Assembly (NCBI GenBank): GCA_002424625.1
Contig: DIKR01000071.1
Location: forward strand, 2,898-55,430
Direction: 5' to 3'
Source: Desulfuromonadaceae bacterium UBA5613
GTDB taxonomy: Bacteria; Desulfobacterota; Desulfuromonadia; Desulfuromonadales; UBA2197
DNA: 52,533 nucleotides
The notes beneath the pieces are model-generated. The model did not search any database. It was not told the DNA's origin and saw only the letters and a program-made list of their open reading frames with translations. The position numbers were made by a program, and so were the translations under genes. This document shows positions 31,564 through 40,041 of this stretch, piece after piece (the first letter of the stretch is position 1; each line of letters opens with the position of its first letter).

Positions 31564-34500
31564 CTAGGGAGAGGTCCCCACGGAATACTGCACATGCAGC
31601 AGTGGTGCTCCGGCGGAACTTCCGTCGTACGACTTTGCCACCCGCCGGCCGAAACCGGTGATGATGATGGCCAGCGAGTTGTTATCCGTCCAGCCTGACC
31701 GGCTCACGATCTCCTGGATTAGCGGGGAGATATCAGGCGTGCGCTGTGCCGGTCCCTCCTCGCCGACAATTCCCCAGGCCGCCGGTGACCAGGAGACGAC
31801 GGCCTCTGTCGTTGGCCTGTTGGAGATGCCCTGCTTGGTATTGGTGAAGGTGGCGGCATTGTCGCTTGACTGTCCCTGAATGGTCAGAGCCGTGACCTCG
31901 GCGCTTGTCTTCCCCACCTGAAACTGGAGATAGGCATCGAGGATGGTTGCTCCCGGCGGGATAGTGACTCCGTTGAACCGCAACCCCACTTGAATGCCGC
32001 TGCCCAGTTCCAGAACTCTGTTGTTGAGCGAAATATTTCCGGCTGGCTTCTGTTCGGCATCGTCGGCGCTGGCCGTGACCCGGATATTGATCTCCTTCGT
32101 GCCACCGGCATCGGGCAGGGTGACGCTCGCCTCAGCAGAAAGGGAAGCCGAAACGTTGCCGGCCGCATCCCGGGCCCAGCCGTACAGGGTGTGCGTCCCG
32201 GCGCCGGCGACGGTGTAGCTGGTCGGCGCACTGGCACTCCAGAGCAGGTCGTTTGCCAGCGGCACCTTCTTCGCCTCCGTCACCAGGAAGCCGTTGACAG
32301 CGACGTTGTCGGTAGCGCTGAAGGCCAAAATCGGCACCGTCAGCGAAGTGCTGTTTAATGGCACGTCAAAGGCCGTAACCTGCGGCGGCTGCGTATCGGC
32401 AAGCGTCACCGTCACCGAATCCGAAAGGGAAGCCGAAACGTTGCCGGCCCCATCCCGAGCCCAGCCGTACAGGGTGTGCGCCCCGGCGTCGGCGACAGTG
32501 TAGCTGGTCGGCACACTGACGCTCCAGAGTGGATCGTCTGCCAGCGGTGCTTTCTTCGACTCCGTCACCAGGTAGCCGTTGACAGCGACGTTGTCGATAG
32601 CGCTGAAGGACAGAATCGGCACCGTCAACAACGTACTGCTTGATGGCACGTCAAAGGCCGTTATCTGCGGCGGGGTGATATCCGCAGAATCGGAGCTGTA
32701 GAGAACACGCAACAGGGGGGGCCCGCCGGGATTCCCGTCGTAGGCCACCGCAACACGCTTGCCGGTGCCGGTAACAATGAGTGCTAATGAGTTGCCCTTT
32801 GACCAGCCTGGGCGATTAACGATCTCTTGAAGGAGCGAGGCGAGATTCGGGGTACGCTGGTTCGGTCCCGCCTCTCCCTTTGTCCCCCAGACTGGAGGCT
32901 CCCACTGAACTTCTGCCACAGTTTTTGGTCGCGAGGAGATTCCGAAAGAGGTCGAAGTGAAGGTGGCGGCATTGTCGGTCGCCTGCGCCTGAATTATTAG
33001 GGAGGTGGGGACGGAAGTCGCTTCATCCGCCTGGAACTGGAGATAGGCGCTTATGATCTGTGCTGCCGGGGGAAGTTGCAGATTGTTGAACCGCAAACCC
33101 ACAACCTGGATGCCGCCATCATCCACCATCTCCAGATCGCTGCTGGTCAGCGAGACATTTCCGGCCGGTCTCTGTTCGGCGTCGTCCGAGCTTTTGTCGA
33201 TCCGTACCTCGGTGACCTCGGTTCCCGCCGCCGTCACCACGATCGTCACCTCGTCGCTGGCCAGCAATTCGCCGTCGTCGGCACTCAACCGTAACACATA
33301 ACTTCCCCCTTCCGAGAAGCTGCCCGTCGTGTTCAGCGCGCCTGGATCGCTAAAAGTTACCAGACCCGGTCCGCTCACCTGGCTCCAGGCGGTGACAACT
33401 ACGGGCGGGTCGGGAACGCCGTCATCCCATATTGTTCCCTGCAGGGTGGCGCTTGGCAGGAGAAGGATTGTCTGGTCCGGTCCTGCCTCCACCATCGGCG
33501 GCTGATTTCCAGGAGTGAGAGGGGGGAGTGACATTTCGTAAATTCTGCCGTCGTTTTCCTGGGGGTCAGCATTATTGTCGACACCCCGATCGCTGATGTA
33601 AAGACTCAGACTGCCGGGATCCCGACTTCCCGGCCCCAACGCCAAACCGGCCGGCATCTTGGCGTTGGCCGCGGAGATATCAATCATTTGAAGTAGATGC
33701 CCATCGACAGTCGTAACGGCCACCTGTTTGGCGTCATCTCCCACCAGGTAAAGACAGCCAACATCCGCTCTGAACTCGATCCCTTCCGGATCGATCACCC
33801 CAAGAGCCGCAGTGTCGAACTGGGTCACCAGATCATCCCCCGTTGGTGGCAGTCCGTCGAATACGCCGTTAAGTCCGGGATCGACCCTGTAGACTTCGGC
33901 GTTGACCCCGTCAGCGATGAAAAGAGCACCCGTATGACCATCGAAGGCAACGCCTTCAGCGTCGTAACTGCCGAATACGTGGGTATCGAAGGAAGAGAGA
34001 ACATCGTCGGCGGTGAAATACTGGCCATCTAGTCCGGAGTCGATTTCAAAGACCCGGCCTGCGTCGTCAGACGAGATGAACAAATGGCCTGTGACTGGAT
34101 TAAAAGCGACCCCGGTAGGTTCCTTGGAGAATTTCATGGTGCTGCCCGTCCGGACCAGCGTTCCCTCGAGGGTTGAAATGAATACATTGTCGCCGGTGAA
34201 GATCGACATCTCGTCGACTTCGGAGTCTCCGATGATGAGGTTGCCGGAAACGGAGTCGAAAGCCAGGCCGGCGGGGTCTGGGCTGGGAGGAAGGAAGCGG
34301 AAGGTTTCAATGGTCTGAATCAGGGACGCCTGCCTGCTGCCCATGGTTTGGACGAGACTCGAAAAAGTGACTGGCTGGTCCAGGGAGAATTCAAAGATCT
34401 GCACCTGGCTGGTTTCACTCCCTGCGGGGTTGAGGTCGATAAGGTAGAGACTTGTCAGTTCGGGATCATCCGTGCGGTCACCGCTGGGGGCGAACAACAG

Positions 34501-35223
34501 GCTTTGGGGATCTGTTAACTCGTAGGAAGAAAGGTCACGGGTGATAACGAGTTGTCCTGAAGCGGTTAGTTCATGCAGCTTTCTGCTTCTGGAATCAAGA
34601 AGGTAGAGGTGGCCGTTATTCGGATTGAAGGCTGGACCACGCAATGCCGCCGGTTCGACCGGCCCAATATCCGCCAGGGAAATCGTCTCCTGCCGGTACG
34701 CCGCTGTCTCCACTCCCCCCGGGTTTTGCTTCAGTTCGAGTCGGACAAGCTGCAACGGTTCGGACTCGAGAATGAAGAGGTTTCCACTCGCCGGATCGAC
34801 GGTCAGACCGCACGGGTTCTGCAGACCAATCCGCCAAGCTTCGGTTCGATGGATGATACGAGCTGTGGGTTTTTCCTCCTGGATCACAATCACGTCCCCA
34901 GTTGTCCCCTCCAGCAAATAGAGACGACCGTTTCGGCCATCAAGGGACAGAACGAGAGGGTCGTTCACTCCAGGCGGGAGGCGGAAGGTGCCGGCAGTCT
35001 CCCCGAAGAAGGTGAGTTTTGCTATTTCAGCCGCCCCCCGCCCTTGGCATGATGCAAAAGAGGTCTCATACGCCAAAGCCGCGGAGGTGCAGAAGCTTTT
35101 ACTGTCCAGCTCGATTTTTCGGACCTGCCGGATGTAAACGGAAGTATCCAGACCCGCAGTCGCCGAAGTGGTTAACCACCAACTCACAAACAGTAGCAGT
35201 GGTAGTAGTGCGACCTTGTTCAT
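31564..35223 (-). CDS. Large exported modular protein: beta-propeller, PKD-like, Ig-like and repeated beta-sandwich domains
   Basis: 1219 residues from the ATG at 35223 (AGGTGAG upstream). A signal peptide (VALLPLLLFVSWWLTTSATA) leads to ~500 residues of NHL/propeller-like repeats (phrases such as GVAFNPVTGHLFISSDDAGR, GLAFDSVSGNLIIGDSEV, GIEFRADVGCLYLVGDDA). A PKD/REJ-like domain starts at about 577 (NQPPMVEAGPDQT). A ~170-residue beta-sandwich follows (about 668-840, SSDDAEQRPAGNVSL to LLRVLYSS), then two Ig-like units (ITAFDVPSSSTLLTVPILSF and a near copy), then a second copy of the beta-sandwich to the C-terminus (SADDAEQKPAGNISL to LLHVQYS). No PEP-CTERM or LPXTG-type tail is present. 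It is probably a secreted matrix or adhesion protein. Confidence 0.8.
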   Translation of the reverse strand: MNKVALLPLLLFVSWWLTTSATAGLDTSVYIRQVRKIELDSKSFCTSAALAYETSFASCQGRGAAEIAKLTFFGETAGTFRLPPGVNDPLVLSLDGRNGRLYLLEGTTGDVIVIQEEKPTARIIHRTEAWRIGLQNPCGLTVDPASGNLFILESEPLQLVRLELKQNPGGVETAAYRQETISLADIGPVEPAALRGPAFNPNNGHLYLLDSRSRKLHELTASGQLVITRDLSSYELTDPQSLLFAPSGDRTDDPELTSLYLIDLNPAGSETSQVQIFEFSLDQPVTFSSLVQTMGSRQASLIQTIETFRFLPPSPDPAGLAFDSVSGNLIIGDSEVDEMSIFTGDNVFISTLEGTLVRTGSTMKFSKEPTGVAFNPVTGHLFISSDDAGRVFEIDSGLDGQYFTADDVLSSFDTHVFGSYDAEGVAFDGHTGALFIADGVNAEVYRVDPGLNGVFDGLPPTGDDLVTQFDTAALGVIDPEGIEFRADVGCLYLVGDDAKQVAVTTVDGHLLQMIDISAANAKMPAGLALGPGSRDPGSLSLYISDRGVDNNADPQENDGRIYEMSLPPLTPGNQPPMVEAGPDQTILLLPSATLQGTIWDDGVPDPPVVVTAWSQVSGPGLVTFSDPGALNTTGSFSEGGSYVLRLSADDGELLASDEVTIVVTAAGTEVTEVRIDKSSDDAEQRPAGNVSLTSSDLEMVDDGGIQVVGLRFNNLQLPPAAQIISAYLQFQADEATSVPTSLIIQAQATDNAATFTSTSFGISSRPKTVAEVQWEPPVWGTKGEAGPNQRTPNLASLLQEIVNRPGWSKGNSLALIVTGTGKRVAVAYDGNPGGPPLLRVLYSSDSADITPPQITAFDVPSSSTLLTVPILSFSAIDNVAVNGYLVTESKKAPLADDPLWSVSVPTSYTVADAGAHTLYGWARDGAGNVSASLSDSVTVTLADTQPPQVTAFDVPLNSTSLTVPILAFSATDNVAVNGFLVTEAKKVPLANDLLWSASAPTSYTVAGAGTHTLYGWARDAAGNVSASLSAEASVTLPDAGGTKEINIRVTASADDAEQKPAGNISLNNRVLELGSGIQVGLRFNGVTIPPGATILDAYLQFQVGKTSAEVTALTIQGQSSDNAATFTNTKQGISNRPTTEAVVSWSPAAWGIVGEEGPAQRTPDISPLIQEIVSRSGWTDNNSLAIIITGFGRRVAKSYDGSSAGAPLLHVQYSVGTSP

Positions 35224-35228
35224 TTGTC

Positions 35229-35993
35229 TCACCTGTCTTTCTTGCTGATCACCTGGGGAAAAGGGCTCAGCGCGTCGATCCGAAGGTAGGCGTCTACCGC
35301 AGACATAATCGCGGTCAGAGCCAGGGAAAGTTCGAAGATTTCACCGACATCGAAAAAAAGTTTGTCAATCACCAGGTAAATCAGCGCGTTGATCCCGCAA
35401 AAAATAATAGTACCCAGAGCCGGCTCAGGCAGAGCGCTGAGGAATCTGTTTTTCCCTAACATATTTTTTTTAAGTAGCGGAAAAACTACCCACAACAAAA
35501 CGCAAATCAGATAAAAAAGCGGGTTGAGAATTGTTGTAAAATTTTTCAAATACCGGTAAGCAAAATTATCCTTGGACAAACCGAATATCTGACTGAGATT
35601 CAAGTTGTGAACATTTAATTCCTTTTGTTGATTAATGGTCTTCAACTGTTCGGACACGTCAAAATTAAAAACATGTTGCCCCCAGCTAATTTCTTCGCCA
35701 AAAGCTATAAAACAGAATGCGATAAAAAATATGTGAGACAGCTTAGGTAGCCGGTCTAAATCAGATTTGAAGATCATGGAAGTTGTCTTGGCGTATATCA
35801 GAGCGGCTGCTATCCAGCACAAAGCTTCTATCGTCTCTATAATCCCTTCGCCATTATAATTTCGATTGGCAATTTTTGCTGACCATTCAGCCAAAGGAGA
35901 ATAAATAACGCCAATAAGGCTGATTACAAAAAAAATCAAAACAAGAAGCCACGCTGTTGCGAGTAGATATTTTTTCGTCGAGATAGAGATCAT
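35229..35993 (-). CDS. Six-helix membrane protein with EEISWGQ motif, function unknown
   Basis: 254 residues from the ATG at 35993 (AGGGTG six bases upstream); a GTG nine bases earlier is the alternative. Hydrophobic segments lie at about 10-32, 55-72, 90-107, 160-182, 195-215 and 222-240. Two conserved-looking blocks sit between helices: FGEEISWGQHVFNFDV (after helix 3) and LNVHNLNLSQIFG (before helix 4). Glu-Glu and His in or next to membrane segments recall intramembrane enzymes such as CPBP-type proteases, but the full CPBP motif set is not there. I believe EEISWGQ recurs in uncharacterised bacterial membrane proteins. It is the first gene of the long minus-strand EPS run, AT-rich, and its stop overlaps the ribosome site of the large exported protein. 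Confidence 0.75.
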   Translation of the reverse strand: MISISTKKYLLATAWLLVLIFFVISLIGVIYSPLAEWSAKIANRNYNGEGIIETIEALCWIAAALIYAKTTSMIFKSDLDRLPKLSHIFFIAFCFIAFGEEISWGQHVFNFDVSEQLKTINQQKELNVHNLNLSQIFGLSKDNFAYRYLKNFTTILNPLFYLICVLLWVVFPLLKKNMLGKNRFLSALPEPALGTIIFCGINALIYLVIDKLFFDVGEIFELSLALTAIMSAVDAYLRIDALSPFPQVISKKDR

Positions 35994-36191
35994 AATATTC
36001 ACCCTTATTGTTATATCTAAGATAGGTTAACTTTGGTTTTCTTTGCGATAATCACAATTTTAACTTGGAAGTTTACATCCCATGGAATCAGCATAAGTTG
36101 CTTAGTTTAGCCATTGCTATTAATCAAATAACTTAAATTTAAAATTGTGCAATCAACTTATAGTTTATATTTTATGAAACTAATTATGGTT

Positions 36192-36211
36192 AAAACCTAA
36201 ACTTAGGTTTT
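36192..36211. promoter_or_regulatory. Perfect 9+9 bp inverted repeat in a divergent intergenic region
   Basis: AAAACCTAA, two spacer bases, TTAGGTTTT. It lies in the 353-bp AT-rich gap between the minus-strand membrane gene (start 35993) and the plus-strand lyase gene (start 36347). It is too short and AT-rich for a terminator, and no T-run follows. A dimeric regulator site serving one or both divergent units is plausible. Apart from this site and the promoter at 36265, I see nothing in the gap. Confidence 0.35.
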
Positions 36212-36264
36212 ATACCAACAGATTTGTCAGTTGTGCGAATTCAAAATTGTCCGGTTAGCCTTGC

Positions 36265-36292
36265 TTGACAGGCAGTGTTTTTGAACTATCCT
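36265..36292 (+). promoter_or_regulatory. Sigma-70-type promoter for the plus-strand lyase/glycosyltransferase unit
   Basis: TTGACA at 36265-36270 is a perfect -35 box. After 16 bp comes TATCCT at 36287-36292 (four of six -10 bases). The predicted start, about 36299, would give a leader of about 48 bases before the chosen ATG at 36347. No other good pair is seen in the gap. Confidence 0.5.
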
Positions 36293-36346
36293 TTAAAGCA
36301 AATGTTGAACACAATAAGATGTATGCAAGTGCTGGCAGGACAAAAG

Positions 36347-37753
36347 ATGCGTTTGAACGCCGTTCTACAAATAATCTATACAATTTTGTTGTTTTCTCCC
36401 CTCGTAAATGGAGTTGGATCCCTTTGTCATGCCAAAGAGGCGGTAGAAACAACCTTTTTGGCTGTGTTTCCTGGGGCAGAAGGTTTTGGCTCAAGGACGC
36501 ACGCAGGGCGGGGCGGAAAAATCATCAGGGTAGTTAACTGGAACGACTCGGGTCCGGGATCATTTCGGGCAGCAGTCGAAACTGCCGGGCCCAGAATCGT
36601 TGTTTTTGAGGTGGGTGGCACCATTGAACTACGTAGCAACATAGTTTTGAAGAAGCCGTATATCACTATTGCTGGCCAAACCGCCCCCTCGCCAGGAATC
36701 CAAATCAAGGGGGCCGGTATCAGTATCGAAACTCACGACGTTCTTTTACAGCATATTTTCCTTCGTGTTGGTGACGAGATCAGTGGGCCCAACCCCAATA
36801 GTCGGGACAACTTGCAGGTGGTCGGCTCCAATGCGTACAACGTGGTAATCGACCACGTTTCGGCCCAATGGGCCACAGATGAAAACATGAGTACTAATAT
36901 CTCTGCCCACGATGTGACCTTTAGTAACTGCCTTATTGCGGAAGGCTTGAAGGATTCTATTCGCACTGATGGAGAACAACACTCCAACGGTTCCTTGTTT
37001 GGCGAAGGTTCCAGAAATATCTCGGTTATTAGTAATCTGTATGCCCACAATCGGACACGCAGCCCAGGCTTTGTGAAGGGCAATGTATCCATTGCTTTTG
37101 TAAATAATCTGGCGTTCAACAGCGGCACCAAAACATTCGCATCTTTTGGAGGAAAGGCGGGGCCGAGTGTGGGCGCGATGGTTGGCAATCTCTTTATAGC
37201 GGGCCCGGAAACTCCCGACAAGAGCATTGGCTTCAATGTCAACGGCAGCGCCATTACCGGCACCAAGATCTATCAGCGGGACAATGTCCATCTCGGTGGA
37301 ATTCCCTTCTCCATTTCTCGTTCGATAACCTTTGAGGTGTTGTCCGTACAGCCAGTTTTCATTGACGGGATTACGGTTCTTCCCAGTACCGCTGTTGAAA
37401 CCCACGTATTGGCCAACGCGGGGGCTCGTCCTGGATTAAGGTTTACCGCGGAAGGTGACTTCGTGGATGAGAGGATTGTCAGAGAGGTGTCCAGCAGAAG
37501 TGGGATAATTCCCAATTGTGTTCAGGCCGACGGTTCCCCCAGGTGCTCGAAAAACGCCGGAGGTTGGCCTCAATTAACCCCGACGAAAAGGGTATTTCTC
37601 ATCCCTCCTCAACCTCATGAAGATGAGGATCACGATGGTTATACCAACATTGAGGAAATCCTTCATCAGATGGCGAAAGAGGTCGAGGGTGATATCCATC
37701 GCATATCGTCGGAAAACTCAACGCCCCCCCCTGTGCATATTCAAAGAAAATAA
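36347..37753 (+). CDS. Secreted pectate-lyase-like right-handed beta-helix protein
   Basis: 468 residues from the ATG at 36347 (CAGGA six bases upstream), which places a signal peptide at the N-terminus (LNAVLQIIYTILLFSPLVNG); the frame is open to 36275. The body is a parallel beta-helix of the pectate-lyase type: VFPGAEGFGSRTHAGRGGKI, WNDSGPGSFRAAVETAGPRI, YITIAGQTAPSPGIQI, NVVIDHVSAQWATDENMS. The C-terminal GYTNIEEILHQMAKEVEGD resembles a calcium-binding/EF-like tail. It is strongly similar, block for block, to the C-terminal half of the protein encoded at 41596-43857. It probably cleaves or binds the uronic-acid polymer made by this locus. Catalytic residues were not assigned. Confidence 0.88.
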   Translation: MRLNAVLQIIYTILLFSPLVNGVGSLCHAKEAVETTFLAVFPGAEGFGSRTHAGRGGKIIRVVNWNDSGPGSFRAAVETAGPRIVVFEVGGTIELRSNIVLKKPYITIAGQTAPSPGIQIKGAGISIETHDVLLQHIFLRVGDEISGPNPNSRDNLQVVGSNAYNVVIDHVSAQWATDENMSTNISAHDVTFSNCLIAEGLKDSIRTDGEQHSNGSLFGEGSRNISVISNLYAHNRTRSPGFVKGNVSIAFVNNLAFNSGTKTFASFGGKAGPSVGAMVGNLFIAGPETPDKSIGFNVNGSAITGTKIYQRDNVHLGGIPFSISRSITFEVLSVQPVFIDGITVLPSTAVETHVLANAGARPGLRFTAEGDFVDERIVREVSSRSGIIPNCVQADGSPRCSKNAGGWPQLTPTKRVFLIPPQPHEDEDHDGYTNIEEILHQMAKEVEGDIHRISSENSTPPPVHIQRK

Positions 37754-37784
37754 AGGCAAGAAAACTTCATAAGGGCAACATTAT

Positions 37785-38918
37785 ATGCGCATTACTTGTT
37801 TCATTGACTCTCTTAATTCTGGCGGAGCCCAACGACAGATCAGCATGCTCGCGGTACTACTTAGTCGTCAGGGTTTCGAGGTCAAAGTACTTCTTTATCA
37901 TCAACTGGACTTCTTTCAAGACGTTTTAAGTAAAGAAAATATCCCGGTCGAATACATATCTTCAAAAAATAAATATCACCGTTTTTTTGCCGTACGAAAA
38001 GCAATCAGGGAAAGTCAGCCAGATGTGGTGATAGCTTTTCTCAATTCACCCAGTCTGCTTGCAGAATTTTCCGGCCTGCCTTCGCGTCGTTACAAGTTGA
38101 TTGTTTCCGAAAGAAATACGGAATTCAATGGTGTGACCTTTAAATGTTTTAGGAGATTTCTCTTCCACACCCTCGCCGACAAGGTCGTTACCAATTCGCA
38201 CGCCCAAGGGACTTTTATTAAAAAAACGGCACCTTGGCTTAGGCCGCGACTTGCAACTATCATCAATTGCGTTGACTTGGAGGCGTTCCACCCCCCTGAC
38301 AGGCCCTACTCGGTCGACAGCAGCGAGCTGAGGTTATTAGTCTTGGGTCGGCTGGAAAATCAAAAAAATCCTCTGGCTTTGCTTTGTGCGATTAAAATAC
38401 TCAAGAAAAGTCACCCAAAGTTAAATCTGGTAGTGGACTGGTACGGAAACAATTTTTTCCAAAACGGGACCGCCACGCAGAAATCAGACCTTTATTTGCA
38501 ACTCCAAAAATCCATTGAAGATGACCAGTTGGAAGGCTCCTTTCGCCTTCATCCCCCAGTAAAAGAAGTCATTAACCTCTACTGGCGTTCTTCCGCGTTA
38601 TGTTTGCCATCACTTTGGGAAGGTTGTTCCAATGTGATCTGCGAAGCCATAGCTTGTGGAAAACCGGTTCTTGCGAGTCGCGCCGGTGATAACGATATAC
38701 TGGTCAAGGAGGGTGAAAACGGATTTCTCTTCAATCCAAAATCGCCCGATGATATCGCCAGGACTATCCTGCGTTTTGCGTCATTATCAGTGGAAGAAAG
38801 GTCGGCGATGGGAGCGAAAAGTCGGAGTATGGCGGAATCGATGTTGTCAACAGCCAGTTTCGTGAAAAAGTATATGGAGTGCATTGACGGGATCATGCCG
38901 ATTCGATCCGTGAGCTGA
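37785..38918 (+). CDS. GT4-family glycosyltransferase
   Basis: 377 residues; AAGGG lies about nine bases before the ATG, 31 bp after the lyase gene. GT-B fold: acceptor lobe MRITCFIDSLNSGGAQRQIS (the SGGAQR loop is typical) and donor lobe with LLVLGRLENQKNPLALL, LYWRSSALCLPSLWEGCSNV and EAIACGKPVLASRAGDNDIL. The E-G-C-S-N-V-x-x-E motif is the classic nucleotide-sugar site. It acts in the cytoplasm on lipid-linked intermediates. The unit is AT-richer than the tailoring genes. Sugar donor unknown. Confidence 0.92.
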   Translation: MRITCFIDSLNSGGAQRQISMLAVLLSRQGFEVKVLLYHQLDFFQDVLSKENIPVEYISSKNKYHRFFAVRKAIRESQPDVVIAFLNSPSLLAEFSGLPSRRYKLIVSERNTEFNGVTFKCFRRFLFHTLADKVVTNSHAQGTFIKKTAPWLRPRLATIINCVDLEAFHPPDRPYSVDSSELRLLVLGRLENQKNPLALLCAIKILKKSHPKLNLVVDWYGNNFFQNGTATQKSDLYLQLQKSIEDDQLEGSFRLHPPVKEVINLYWRSSALCLPSLWEGCSNVICEAIACGKPVLASRAGDNDILVKEGENGFLFNPKSPDDIARTILRFASLSVEERSAMGAKSRSMAESMLSTASFVKKYMECIDGIMPIRSVS

Positions 38919-38942
38919 ATGCCGTATTTAAGGAGAAAGGCA

Positions 38943-40025
38943 ATGGAGAAAAAACGTCTGCGGATCGCCTTGTTTGGCTCTCTTCCTCCACCCATAGGCG
39001 GTACGAGCATCTCGTTTGATCACCTAGTAACTTTCTTGAAGCGCCACGAGGACATTGAGCCTTTGGTGGTCAATACCTCATGGGAGCGGGCCCAAGGCAT
39101 CAAAGGTCTTTTTCGCTTAATAACGGTATTGAGGGATATTTGCACCGCCACGGTCCGGGCCGATGTTGTCAGTCTCCATGTGTGTACTTCTTCTCTCCCT
39201 TCTTTAGGATTATTCGTCCTTTGTCTTACGCGCTTCTGTCGCAAGCCTTTTATCCTTCGAAAATTTGGTGGAACAAATTATTGGGAACGGGGCAATTTCT
39301 TTGGAAGTCTTTCCCATTTCGTTGTTCGGCATGCAGATCTTTATTTGGCGCAAACCGTGCAGTTGGTCAATTTGGCGACGGGAATGGGGATTTCGCACGT
39401 GGAATGGTATCCGACCAGTCGCCCCATGCAGATCAGTTCTGTCCAGGTGACATTGCAACCAAAGTCTTGTCGCCGCTTTGTCTTTCTTGGTCAGATTAAA
39501 AAGACCAAGGGGATCATGGAAATTATTCGCGCAGGGGAGAGGTTCTGCGAAAACGATGAGATTGCCGTGGACGTCTTTGGCCCTATGGACTTCGACATTG
39601 CCGAAGATGTTTTTTTCGGTTTGAAAAAGGTCCGGTATTGCGGGGTGGTAAAGTCCGACAATGTTGATCAAATGTTGAGCCGCTACGATGCGCTTCTTCT
39701 TCCCTCCTATCATCCTGGTGAAGGTTATCCCGGAGTTGTTTTAGAGGCCTATGGCGCAGGGCTGCCGGTTATCTGTACTCGGTGGCAGGCGTTACCGGAA
39801 ATTGTCAATGAAAATAGTGGGATACTGATAGAACCAAAAAATCCCGACGCTCTGTATGCAGCGATGAAAAGTCTTGTCGGCGATGACGAAACTTACTCTC
39901 GATTGAGAGTAGGGGTGTCAGGTACGAGGGGAGCCTTCTCTTCCGAATATTGGACGGGATATTTCGTCAATCTTTGTCGAAAGTTAAGCGAAAAGAAAGT
40001 CGAAATTTTAGCAAAAGTAATGTGA
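38943..40025 (+). CDS. GT4-family glycosyltransferase
   Basis: 360 residues from the ATG at 38943, seven bases after AAGGAG. The ATG at 38919, directly after the previous stop, lacks such a site. The N-lobe starts RIALFGSLPPPIGGTSISFD. The C-lobe has FVFLGQIKKTKGIMEIIRAG, LSRYDALLLPSYHPGEGYPG and VLEAYGAGLPVICTRWQALP. H-P-G-E-G-Y-P-G plus E-A-Y is the donor-binding Glu-x7-Glu region. It is co-transcribed with its neighbours. The sugar donor is not predictable. Confidence 0.91.
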   Translation: MEKKRLRIALFGSLPPPIGGTSISFDHLVTFLKRHEDIEPLVVNTSWERAQGIKGLFRLITVLRDICTATVRADVVSLHVCTSSLPSLGLFVLCLTRFCRKPFILRKFGGTNYWERGNFFGSLSHFVVRHADLYLAQTVQLVNLATGMGISHVEWYPTSRPMQISSVQVTLQPKSCRRFVFLGQIKKTKGIMEIIRAGERFCENDEIAVDVFGPMDFDIAEDVFFGLKKVRYCGVVKSDNVDQMLSRYDALLLPSYHPGEGYPGVVLEAYGAGLPVICTRWQALPEIVNENSGILIEPKNPDALYAAMKSLVGDDETYSRLRVGVSGTRGAFSSEYWTGYFVNLCRKLSEKKVEILAKVM

Positions 40026-40041
40026 TCGAAAAGGGGCGGCG

